From Gammaproteobacteria bacterium (GTDB lineage: Bacteria > Pseudomonadota > Gammaproteobacteria > HK1), in assembly GCA_020444775.1 (NCBI GenBank), contig JAGRHX010000261.1:1-5783 (forward strand): 5,783 bases of DNA, written 5' to 3'. Under the pieces are notes generated by a model. It was not told the DNA's origin and searched no databases. It saw nothing but the letters and a program-made list of their open reading frames with translations. Both the position numbers and the translations under genes were made by a program. Shown here one piece after another: positions 1 through 5,783 of the stretch (position 1 is the first letter of the stretch; every line of letters begins with the position of its first letter).

Positions 1-1538
1 GGCGCATTGGTGTTGCCGGTGGTCAAGGTCGGCATGATCGAGGCATCCACCACTCGCAGACCGTCGGTGCCGTGCACGCGCAGACGCGGATCGACCACGG
101 CGTTGGGGTCCATGCCCATCTTGCAGGTGCCGACCGGGTGGTGGATGGTGCCGCCGGTCTCGCGCGTGTACTGGCGTATCTCCTCGCGTGTGTTCAGTTC
201 AGGACCTGGCGCGAACTCGCCCAGGCTCACGCTCTTCAGCGCGGGTGCGTCGAAGATGCGTCGGGTCATCCGCACCCCGGAGCAGAGCACGTCCACGTCG
301 TCCTCGTCCTCCAGATAACAGGGCGTTATGACCGGGTCGGCATAGGGATCCGGCGTGCCCGCCATCACCGTGCCACGGCTCTGTGCTCGCGCCGGTAACA
401 CGGTGATCGTCATGCCCGGCTCTTTCTCGAGTGCGCCCTGGGCCTCGTTCTTCGGGGTCGCGGGGGTGAAGGACAGCTGCAGATCCGGGCTCGCCAGGCC
501 CTCGCGGCTGTTCGCGAAGACCATGGCGCTGGTCACCCCGAAGGTCAGCGCGCCGCGTCCGAACAGCAGGTACTTGGCGATCTCGGGAACCACATGCGGA
601 AAGCGCGAGAGCTGATTCATGCTCATCGCACCACGAACCCGATGCTTGATGCGGGCGCCGAAATGGTCGGCCAGGTTGGCGCCCACGCCTGGCAGGTCAT
701 GACGAAGCTCGACGCCGATCCGGCGCAGATGCGCGGCAGGTCCGATCCCGGACACCTGCAGCAGCTGCGGCGAGTTATAGGTGCCACCACAGACGATGAC
801 CTCCGCGTTGGCTCGGACCTCGAGCTCGCGCCCCCCCTGCAGATAGCGCACACCGGTGCAGCGTCTGCCTTCGAACAGCAGCGTGCCGGCGCGCGCGTCG
901 GTGATGACCCGCAGCCTGGGATTGCCACGTACCGCGCGCAAGAAGGTCTGCGCGGTGGACGCGCGAAAGCGTCCGCGCCGGGTCATCTGCGAGTAGCCCA
1001 CGCCGGTCTGCTGTCCCGAGTTGTAATCCGGGGTGAGTGGGTGACCGGCTTGCTGGGCGGCTTCGACGAAGCGATGGGTCAGGGGCAGAATGGTCCGGTA
1101 GTCCTCGACAGTCAGCGGCCCGCCCTGGCCCCGGAAGTCGCGATCGCCGCCCTGCACGTAGTGCTCCGAGCGCTTGAACAAGGGCAGCACGTCGTCATAG
1201 GACCAGCCGCGGCAGCCCCGTTGTGCCCAGCCATCGTAGTCGGCGGCGTTGCCACGCACATAGAGCATGCCGTTGATCGAGCTGGAGCCGCCGAGCACCC
1301 GGCCACGCGGCAGACCGATACGCCGGCCGCCGGCGCCGGGCGTGGGCTGCGCCGTGAAGTTCCAGTTCACACGGGTATCGTAGAGCAGCGGGCGAAGCGC
1401 CGCGGGCACGTGGATGCGCGGATTGCGATCGCGTGGTCCGGCCTCGAGCAATGCCACGCTGGCCCCTGACTCGACCAGCCTGCAGGCCACCACGCAGCCT
1501 GCCGAGCCCGCGCCGACCACGACATAATCCACTGACAT
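1..1538 (-). CDS. GMC-family FAD-dependent oxidoreductase (choline/alcohol dehydrogenase type), C-terminus cut by window edge
   Basis: GMC flavoenzymes oxidise primary alcohols such as choline or aliphatic alcohols to aldehydes using FAD. I translated 512 uninterrupted codons from the ATG at 1538 to the window edge, where the frame is still open. Residues 5-33 form an FAD-binding Rossmann fold (VVGAGSAG, then the acidic end LLEAG). Residues 79-105 carry the first GMC signature (GRVLGGSSSINGM). Residues 251-267 carry the second (GGTYNSPQLL, then SGIGP). The catalytic pair is visible as H467 (in HHPVGTCKMG) and N511 (in GNTNA), 44 residues apart. Family members usually run 20-50 residues further, so only the extreme C-terminus is missing. 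The start is supported by AGGAG six bases upstream. I infer a BetA/AlkJ-like enzyme. The substrate cannot be read from sequence, and no betB or betI is visible, so I give no gene symbol. Confidence is high for the family and low for the substrate. Confidence 0.93.
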   Translation of the reverse strand, partial: MSVDYVVVGAGSAGCVVACRLVESGASVALLEAGPRDRNPRIHVPAALRPLLYDTRVNWNFTAQPTPGAGGRRIGLPRGRVLGGSSSINGMLYVRGNAADYDGWAQRGCRGWSYDDVLPLFKRSEHYVQGGDRDFRGQGGPLTVEDYRTILPLTHRFVEAAQQAGHPLTPDYNSGQQTGVGYSQMTRRGRFRASTAQTFLRAVRGNPRLRVITDARAGTLLFEGRRCTGVRYLQGGRELEVRANAEVIVCGGTYNSPQLLQVSGIGPAAHLRRIGVELRHDLPGVGANLADHFGARIKHRVRGAMSMNQLSRFPHVVPEIAKYLLFGRGALTFGVTSAMVFANSREGLASPDLQLSFTPATPKNEAQGALEKEPGMTITVLPARAQSRGTVMAGTPDPYADPVITPCYLEDEDDVDVLCSGVRMTRRIFDAPALKSVSLGEFAPGPELNTREEIRQYTRETGGTIHHPVGTCKMGMDPNAVVDPRLRVHGTDGLRVVDASIMPTLTTGNTNA

Positions 1539-1544
1539 GTCGAA

Positions 1545-1549
1545 CTCCT
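1545..1549 (-). promoter_or_regulatory. Ribosome binding site of the GMC oxidoreductase gene
   Basis: AGGAG on the minus strand (CTCCT on the plus strand) lies six bases before the ATG at 1538. This is near-ideal Shine-Dalgarno spacing and fixes the start. The encoded N-terminus MSVDYVVVGAGSAG begins directly with the FAD-binding strand, as is usual for the family. Confidence 0.8.
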
Positions 1550-1704
1550 GTTGAATACCTGGGTGCACACCGATACATGGCCACGCGAGCTGCGAGTCGA
1601 GGCCCACGAACAGCTTGCTCCGGAGCGGGCCACGGCGGCGCAGGCCGAGCATACCCGGCGCGCCGTCGCTCATGCACCTGTGCGACGTCGCGTCTGTCCG
1701 GCGG

Positions 1705-1718
1705 CGGCCGACGGGCCG
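1705..1718 (-). other. Short GC hairpin downstream of cysD
   Basis: On the minus strand CGGCC, a 4-base loop and GGCCG form a perfect 5-bp stem 56 bases past the cysD stop. No T-run follows. It could contribute to RNA 3'-end stability or weak termination, but such stems arise easily by chance in DNA this GC-rich. Confidence 0.25.
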
Positions 1719-1738
1719 AGCGAGGAGATGCCGGCGAT

Positions 1739-1753
1739 GCTCGCTTGCCGAGC
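1739..1753 (-). other. Short inverted repeat just after the cysD stop
   Basis: On the minus strand GCTCG, a 5-base loop (GCAAG) and CGAGC form a perfect 5-bp stem about 20 bases after the cysD stop codon. The position suits a transcript-end structure, but the stem is short and no T-run follows, so I do not call it a terminator. Confidence 0.25.
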
Positions 1754-1773
1754 GCGGGCGGCGTGTCGTGTGG

Positions 1774-2676
1774 TCAGAAGTAGCCTTCGAGCTTCTGGCG
1801 TTCGAGTGAGCCGGCGCCTTCGCGGTCGGAGAGCCGGCCATGCCGTTCCGAGGCTGATGCTTCCAGGGTCTCGCGAACCACCGAGGGCAGGTCGTCGGCA
1901 TTCGACTCGAACGCGGCTGTGACCGGCCAGCAGCCCAGCGTTCGAAAGCGCACGCGTCGGATGCTGGGGGTCTCGCCAGGCTCGAGACGCATCCGGGTCT
2001 GGTCGTCGACGACGATCAGCGCGCCATCGCGGACGACGATCGGACGTGGCCGGGCGAAGTACAAGGGGGCCAGACGGATACCTCTGCGCATGGCATAGAT
2101 CCACAGGTCGTTCTCGGTCCAGTTCGAGAGCGGGAAGACCCGTAGCGACTGTCCGGCGCTCAGACGGGTGTTGTACAGGCGCCAGATTTCGGGACGCTGC
2201 TGTCTTGGATCCCAGCTGTGACCTCGGCCCCGCACCGAGAAGATGCGTTCCTTGGCCCTGGACCGCTCCTCGTCGCGTCGCGCACCGCCATACACCACGT
2301 CGAAGCCGCCCTGGTCCAGCGCCTGCTTGAGGGCATCGGTGCGCATCACGCTGGTATAGCTTGCGCCGTGATCGAACGGATTGATGCCGGCCGCGCGACC
2401 TTCCTCGTTGGCATGCACGAGCAGCCTAAAGCCATGCTCCCGGGCGAAACCATCGCGAAATCTCAGCAGCTCCGAGAACTCCCAGGTGGAGTCGACGTGT
2501 AGCAGTGGAAAGGGTGGTGGCGAGGGGTGGAAGGCGCGTAGCGCGAGGTATGCCATGACGGTCGAATCCTTGCCCGCCGAGAACAGCATGACCGGGTTCC
2601 GTGCAACAGCCACCCCTTCCCTGAGGATATGGATGGCTTCGTTCTCGAGCACGTCCAGATGCGAAGGCAGGCTCAT
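1774..2676 (-). CDS. cysD: Sulfate adenylyltransferase subunit 2 (CysD), PP-loop ATP pyrophosphatase family
   Basis: CysD is the catalytic subunit of ATP sulfurylase. In the cytoplasm it joins sulfate to ATP to give adenosine 5'-phosphosulfate and pyrophosphate, normally driven by the GTPase CysN. The 300-residue product has the usual family length. Visible marks are the PP-loop SAGKDS at 33-38, [12 protein letters not shown] at 56-67, [15 protein letters not shown] at 130-144, [11 protein letters not shown] at 155-165, [10 protein letters not shown] at 179-188, RFRTLGCWP at 243-251 and the typical C-terminus ending EGYF. The ATG at 2676 is preferred over an open 27-codon extension to 2757: that extension only translates the dabA tail in another frame, and [17 protein letters not shown] aligns with known CysD starts. 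The ATG overlaps the dabA TGA (ATGA), implying translational coupling. No cysN follows, which is unusual. The PP-loop and STWEF differ slightly from the common enterobacterial SIGKDS and TGWKF, but all core motifs are present. Confidence 0.95.
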   Translation of the reverse strand: MSLPSHLDVLENEAIHILREGVAVARNPVMLFSAGKDSTVMAYLALRAFHPSPPPFPLLHVDSTWEFSELLRFRDGFAREHGFRLLVHANEEGRAAGINPFDHGASYTSVMRTDALKQALDQGGFDVVYGGARRDEERSRAKERIFSVRGRGHSWDPRQQRPEIWRLYNTRLSAGQSLRVFPLSNWTENDLWIYAMRRGIRLAPLYFARPRPIVVRDGALIVVDDQTRMRLEPGETPSIRRVRFRTLGCWPVTAAFESNADDLPSVVRETLEASASERHGRLSDREGAGSLERQKLEGYF

Positions 2677-3353
2677 GATGCCGCCCTCATCGGTTCGACT
2701 GCGGCATGATCCTCGTCGATGGGCTGCCAGCCGAGGTCGCCGGTATAGCGCCAGCACATGGCGCCGGCGTCGTCCAGCGCGAACAGGTGCAACCAGCGGT
2801 TGTCGAACAACGCGCGCAGCTGTGGGTGACGCTCGAGTATCCTGCTCATGGCATGGGTAGGTGCCTCGATACAGACCGAGAGCCGCAGCGGATCGTGCGC
2901 GTGGCGACTGCCATCGTGCACCGATTGCCAGGGCAGCCCTGCGCGCAACGAGCCGCCGTTCCCCTCCAGCACGCCGAAGCCACCGACCACGTTGTGCAGC
3001 AGCTTGTCACCCGAGCCGAAGGTGTCGGGCGCCACGCTGGCGCCGTAGTACTGCAGACTGATCCAGCTCGCGACCACCACCGGCGCGGTCATGATCAGCT
3101 CCAGCACGCGGAAATCGTTCGGCTGGTCCTGCCGCCAATCGTAATCGTGCAGAAACGCTCGACCGGCCAGCGGCCGCCCCACGGTGCGGGCACGCGGCGC
3201 CGCGATGAAGGCCTGGCAGCCGGCCAGCCCCCATTCCGGCCGCACCTCGGCCCAGTCGCGTGCGCGCACCTGCAGGTGTTTCGCGGACCGCGCCACGGGT
3301 AGCCGAGGTGCGCGTTCCGCGCGCGCCAGCGTCGAGGCGCGCAGCAACCATCT
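2673..3353 (-). CDS. dabA: DabA, C-terminal part after the premature stop
   Basis: These 226 codons continue the dabA frame immediately after the TAG. They encode the conserved DabA C-terminal region: [11 protein letters not shown] at 596-606 of the full frame, [21 protein letters not shown] at 619-639 in consecutive blocks, FLHDYD at 654-659, [19 protein letters not shown] at 672-690, [21 protein letters not shown] at 699-719 in consecutive blocks, and [10 protein letters not shown] at 726-735. The end ([20 protein letters not shown]) is also typical. No zinc ligand lies here. The TTG at 3347 could serve as a restart codon, with only a weak GAG upstream, but a separate C-terminal polypeptide is not a known form of DabA. 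The TGA overlaps the cysD ATG. It most likely represents the second half of an originally continuous gene. Confidence 0.85.
   Translation of the reverse strand, partial: RWLLRASTLARAERAPRLPVARSAKHLQVRARDWAEVRPEWGLAGCQAFIAAPRARTVGRPLAGRAFLHDYDWRQDQPNDFRVLELIMTAPVVVASWISLQYYGASVAPDTFGSGDKLLHNVVGGFGVLEGNGGSLRAGLPWQSVHDGSRHAHDPLRLSVCIEAPTHAMSRILERHPQLRALFDNRWLHLFALDDAGAMCWRYTGDLGWQPIDEDHAAVEPMRAAS
2684..2688 (-). promoter_or_regulatory. Ribosome binding site of cysD inside the dabA 3' end
   Basis: GAGGG on the minus strand lies seven bases before the cysD ATG at 2676, within the last codons of dabA (encoding MRAAS). Together with the ATGA stop/start overlap this supports the chosen start and coupled translation. 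Confidence 0.65.
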
Positions 3354-5114
3354 CTACAGCTGTTCGAGCTCCGAGTCGTGCTCGTGGCACTCGAGGTCCT
3401 GCTCGTAGAGGGCCAGCGTGTCCGTGGTGGTGTCGTGCAGGGCGGCGAGGAAGATCGTGTCGTGCGGCACGACGATGCCGCGTCGGCCAAGGTCGCTGCG
3501 TATCCCGGGATCGTTCAGCAAGGTGGCCAGCAATCGTGCATTCACGTCGCCGGCATGACCGCCACAGGCCCCGCATTGCAGGCTTGCGGCGTGCGGGTTG
3601 TTGGTGACCCCTGAGCCGTGTCCGGCAATCAGCACGACCCGGGCGAAGCCGTCGGTCAGGGACATGCTGCGCAGCACGGCCTCGGCCAGCTCGACCCGGC
3701 TTGCGTGGTCGACCTCGCACGCCCATCGGGGCCGCGCGGGTCCTGGCTGACGCCCGGGACCGAGCCGCAGGGCGTCGCGCACCAGCTTGGCGATATAGAT
3801 CGGCCCGCTTGCCTCGACGAACGCGAACGAGGACACGGTGGCAAGCTTGAATCGTGACCAGGTGCGTCCCCAACGTGCCTTGTCTCGTGCCGCCCGCTCG
3901 GCGTACGGCGTGCACGGATCGGCCTCGCACGAGCTTGTGCTGGGACCGAGCAGCGCCGGCAGACGCGCCTCATCCAGATCCGAGCCAAGCCTTCTGTGCC
4001 GGGTGGGGATGCCGAAGAAGCCGGCGGCACCCAGCGTTTGAATCGACGGATCCACCGATTCGAGCGCCCGCCGGAAGACCTCCGAGCGAACGTCTATGCA
4101 GAAAACCGCCTGCAGCGAAGGCCGGCCTCGAGCCGGCCAGGCAGCGGCCGTGGCCGGCGGTGGCGCGGCCAGGGCTGCGGCGAGCTGGCGCTGAGCGGCC
4201 CGCTCGCTCGCTTCCTGCAGTACCTCGTCGACGATCTCATGGATGTTCGCCCGCGGTGGCTGCTGCAGGACATCGCGAGCACCTGCCCAAGGTTCCGCGA
4301 TCGCATCCTCGTATCGGCTCAACAGCGCTTCCTCCCAGAGCAGCCGAATCGCCAGCAGGTCGACGATCGTCGGGTCCGAGCGCCCCTCCAGCTCGGCGCG
4401 CCAGAGCAGATAACGGGCGTACTGTGCCCAGCCCCCGAGTGACCACAGTAGCCGGTGACAAGCCGTTTCCAGTGCGGATCGATCCAGGCCGAGTCGCTGC
4501 ACCGCCCGCGCGATCGCAGTGATGGGCTCGTCGGGCACGCTGGCCACGAACGTCCTGAACGAACCGAGGCCCATGATCTCCGGGGTCCGATCGTGCCGGG
4601 CGTAGGCGAGGTATGCGCCAAGCGCACGCTGGCCGCGTGATGCGGGCCACAAGGCCTGGCCGGTGTCGAAGTAGCCGCCGGCCCAGGTACCGAAGCAGTC
4701 GGTGATCATCCCGGGCCAGTCGACGCCGCTGGCCTGCGCGGCGAGATCGGCGACGGTCGCCAGGGGGCGTGGCATGGGCCGCGGTCGCGCGGCTGCCTGC
4801 TTCAAGGCCGCGACGCTCTCGGGCTTGCCGGCGTAGGACACGCTGGTCAGCGCCCCGGCGATGTCGGCATCGGTTATGAGGCCGGTTTCGATGCGCGTCA
4901 GATACCAGTCACGTGGCATCGTGACCGGGGCACCCGCGACCCGTGACAGCCGTGCGGCCGCGCTGGCGAGTCGCTCGCTGCCCTGTCCCAGGTATGGGTT
5001 GACCGCGACCGACGATGCGAGTGGCCACAACGGTGGGATCTGCCGGGCCGCAGCCCAGACCTGCGCATTTAGGGTCTCGTGGTCGGTCGGGATCGTGTGC
5101 GCTGCCGAATTCAT
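3354..5114 (-). CDS. dabA: DabA, N-terminal and catalytic part (inorganic carbon transporter subunit, DUF2309), ends at premature TAG
   Basis: DabA is a peripheral, zinc-binding, carbonic-anhydrase-like protein. With DabB it drives vectorial conversion of CO2 to bicarbonate on the cytoplasmic side of the membrane. This 586-residue part contains the whole known metal site: C339 and D341 (in FCIDVRSE), H499 (in IAGHGSG) and C514 (in SLQCGACGG). Their order and the 15-residue H-to-C spacing match the zinc ligands described in Halothiobacillus DabA (C351, D353, H524, C539). Other family marks are PLWPLASSVAVNPYLG at 28-43, GFFGIPTRHR at 365-374 and ALHDTTTDT at 558-566. The ATG at 5114 is supported by AAGGAG eight bases upstream and a 21-base gap to dabB. 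Translation would end at the TAG after ELEQL, so the conserved final quarter of the protein is missing from this product. Confidence 0.92.
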   Translation of the reverse strand: MNSAAHTIPTDHETLNAQVWAAARQIPPLWPLASSVAVNPYLGQGSERLASAAARLSRVAGAPVTMPRDWYLTRIETGLITDADIAGALTSVSYAGKPESVAALKQAAARPRPMPRPLATVADLAAQASGVDWPGMITDCFGTWAGGYFDTGQALWPASRGQRALGAYLAYARHDRTPEIMGLGSFRTFVASVPDEPITAIARAVQRLGLDRSALETACHRLLWSLGGWAQYARYLLWRAELEGRSDPTIVDLLAIRLLWEEALLSRYEDAIAEPWAGARDVLQQPPRANIHEIVDEVLQEASERAAQRQLAAALAAPPPATAAAWPARGRPSLQAVFCIDVRSEVFRRALESVDPSIQTLGAAGFFGIPTRHRRLGSDLDEARLPALLGPSTSSCEADPCTPYAERAARDKARWGRTWSRFKLATVSSFAFVEASGPIYIAKLVRDALRLGPGRQPGPARPRWACEVDHASRVELAEAVLRSMSLTDGFARVVLIAGHGSGVTNNPHAASLQCGACGGHAGDVNARLLATLLNDPGIRSDLGRRGIVVPHDTIFLAALHDTTTDTLALYEQDLECHEHDSELEQL

Positions 5115-5122
5115 GGTATGGA

Positions 5123-5128
5123 CTCCTT
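5123..5128 (-). promoter_or_regulatory. Ribosome binding site of dabA
   Basis: AAGGAG on the minus strand sits eight bases before the dabA ATG at 5114, in the 21-base gap after the dabB TAA. There is no room for a promoter or terminator, so dabA should be co-transcribed with dabB. Confidence 0.8.
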
Positions 5129-5135
5129 GTTGTGT

Positions 5136-5783
5136 TTAGTGAGAACGATTGATGGCACGGTTGCCGAGCAGCCGATCGAAGACCGCGTTCGCGTAGAGCC
5201 CGTTCGCCAGGTGCACACGTAGCGCCATTGCCGCCGTTAGCTCTCCCCAGATGGCGAGGGTGGATTGGGCCAGCGCGGCCAGGACGAAGCTGGCCACCAC
5301 CAGGACCAGCAGCGCGCGTTCCGACGCGGTCGGCGTGGGCGGTGGCGGCAGCGTGTCCGCGCTGAGCCAGACGGCACCGGCATGCAGGGTGAAGTAGCTG
5401 ATGGAGAGCAGGAGGGTGCAGGCGACCGCGCGGCCCGGCAGGTGTCGTCGCGGCGCGTCGGCCAGCCCCTGGCTGAGCAACGCGGTCATGGCCAGGACCA
5501 GCACGGTGCCCAGGGCGAGCGCCTGTGGTGAATGGTCTGCGACGCCGAACAGCCAACCGACCAGCAGGTAGATGCCCAGCGCCAGAGCGACAGCAAGGGC
5601 TGCGGTACCTGGTGTCGGGACAGTCAACGGTCCTGCACGACGAACCGCCGCGACCTGCTCCACGGCCGAGGACGCCCTGAGAAATGCGTGAGCCTTGTAC
5701 AGCGAGTGGGCGACGATGTGCAGCAGCGCGAGCGGGAACAGGGCGAGCCCGCACTGCAGGATCATGAAGCCCATCTGGGCGAT
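5136..5783 (-). CDS. dabB: DabB, proton-antiporter-like membrane subunit of the inorganic carbon transporter, N-terminus outside window
   Basis: DabB is the integral membrane partner of DabA, related to complex I subunit NuoL and Mrp antiporters. It is thought to couple cation flux to CO2 hydration by DabA. The 215 codons seen start mid-protein with IAQMGFMILQCGL and continue to a TAA at 5138-5136. The stretch LLHIVAHSLYKAHAFL is the signature of NuoL-type antiporter subunits, with the helix-embedded lysine in HSLYKAH. At least five hydrophobic segments follow in the visible part: around the first 25 residues, then PGTAALAVALALGIYLLVGW, ALALGTVLVLAMTALL, AVACTLLLSISYFTLHAGAV and ALLVLVVASFVLAALAQ. 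The tail (RVHLANGLYANAVFDRLLG) is cytoplasmic in style and typical of DabB. The assignment as DabB rather than NuoL rests on dabA following 21 bases later. Full-length DabB is around 500-550 residues, so more than half lies outside the window. Confidence 0.92.
   Translation of the reverse strand: MAQMGFMILQCGLALFPLALLHIVAHSLYKAHAFLRASSAVEQVAAVRRAGPLTVPTPGTAALAVALALGIYLLVGWLFGVADHSPQALALGTVLVLAMTALLSQGLADAPRRHLPGRAVACTLLLSISYFTLHAGAVWLSADTLPPPPTPTASERALLVLVVASFVLAALAQSTLAIWGELTAAMALRVHLANGLYANAVFDRLLGNRAINRSH

Larger units (their letters stand above)
1539..1773 (-). other. 235-base intergenic region between cysD and the GMC oxidoreductase gene
   Basis: No frame here encodes anything recognisable; the open frames crossing it are GC-rich arginine/alanine shadows. 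Just after the cysD stop are two short inverted repeats, 1739-1753 (5-bp stem, 5-base loop) and 1705-1718 (5-bp stem, 4-base loop). Neither is followed by a T-run, so they are not classical intrinsic terminators. A very weak sigma70-like pair reading toward the GMC gene is TCGACT (1600-1595) and TGTATC (1577-1572), spaced by 17 bases. It matches consensus poorly (4/6 and 3/6). The length of the gap and the strong ribosome binding site at its end suggest the oxidoreductase is transcribed separately from the dab-cysD operon, but no promoter is convincing. Confidence 0.5.
2673..5114 (-). pseudogene. dabA: dabA locus (DUF2309) interrupted by one in-frame amber codon
   Basis: From the ATG at 5114 to the TGA at 2675-2673 the reading frame is a single 813-codon DabA, close to the usual family length of about 800 residues, except for codon 587, which is TAG (3356-3354). 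The codons on both sides are in the same frame, and both parts read as conserved DabA. This is therefore a point nonsense change rather than a frameshift or deletion. Any of several sense codons one base away, such as CAG (Gln) or TGG (Trp), could have been the ancestor. Apart from this codon I see no other lesion, so the break would be very recent if real. Whether it is a true pseudogene, an assembly or base-calling error, or a gene expressed through amber readthrough cannot be decided from this sequence. The two halves are described separately. Confidence 0.75.

Noticed and set aside
831..837. Run of seven C in the GMC oxidoreductase gene, possible frameshift site
   Set aside because: The frame reads through it cleanly (LQGGRE), and conserved motifs on both sides are in the same frame, so there is no sign of an indel.
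594..1469. Long plus-strand open frame (291 codons)
   Set aside because: It is antisense to the GMC oxidoreductase, whose full signature set reads on the minus strand. The translation resembles no family, and such frames are expected in GC-rich DNA.
1551..1922. Possible small plus-strand gene in the cysD-GMC gap
   Set aside because: Overlapping open frames here are basic and low in complexity, run into the antisense of cysD, and show no family resemblance.
2677..2757. Upstream extension of cysD by 27 codons
   Set aside because: The extra residues have no CysD similarity and translate the dabA tail in another frame. The ATG at 2676 has a Shine-Dalgarno and matches the family start.
3007..3930. 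Minus-strand 307-codon frame across the dabA stop
   Set aside because: It spans the amber codon in another frame and is arginine/alanine/glycine-rich without motifs. Conserved DabA sequence lies in the other frame on both sides, so this is a shadow, not a frameshift product.
3854..4522. Plus-strand 222-codon frame opposite dabA
   Set aside because: Proline/arginine-rich antisense shadow with no recognisable domain and no good ribosome binding site case.
4909..5754. Minus-strand 281-codon frame crossing the dabB-dabA junction
   Set aside because: It overlaps two clearly recognised genes in a different frame, and its low-complexity arginine/glycine/alanine composition is typical of a shadow.

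Overview
This is a GC-rich (roughly two-thirds G+C by eye), densely coding bacterial window. Every gene I can support lies on the minus strand, so the biological order runs from high to low coordinates. Gene content and protein style suggest a proteobacterium, perhaps a gammaproteobacterium, but there is no rRNA or other marker, so the taxonomy is a weak inference.

Layout in the direction of transcription. (1) 5783-5136: the C-terminal part of dabB, a NuoL/proton-antiporter-like membrane subunit whose start lies outside the window. (2) 5114-2673: dabA (DUF2309), the zinc-containing, carbonic-anhydrase-like subunit that works with DabB to accumulate dissolved inorganic carbon. This dabA is broken by one in-frame TAG at 3356-3354. 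The 586 codons before it and the 226 codons after it are in the same frame, and both look like well-conserved DabA sequence. (3) 2676-1774: cysD, sulfate adenylyltransferase subunit 2 (300 aa). Its ATG overlaps the dabA stop in an ATGA junction, so dabB-dabA-cysD looks like one translationally coupled operon. No cysN follows. (4) 1773-1539: a 235-base gap with two short GC hairpins and a good ribosome binding site at its end. (5) 1538-1: a GMC-family FAD-dependent alcohol/choline-type dehydrogenase, cut at its C-terminus by the window edge. It is probably an independent transcription unit.

How they fit together. DabB and DabA form an energy-coupled system that converts CO2 to bicarbonate in the cytoplasm. 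CysD normally pairs with the GTPase CysN to make adenosine 5'-phosphosulfate. Its tight coupling to dabA without cysN is the most unusual gene association here. The amber codon is the most unusual sequence feature. It could be a real loss of function, a sequence error, or readthrough, and it should also affect cysD translation if that depends on ribosomes arriving from dabA. The GMC oxidoreductase has no obvious link to the other three genes. I saw no tRNA, rRNA, CRISPR array, mobile element or convincing intrinsic terminator.
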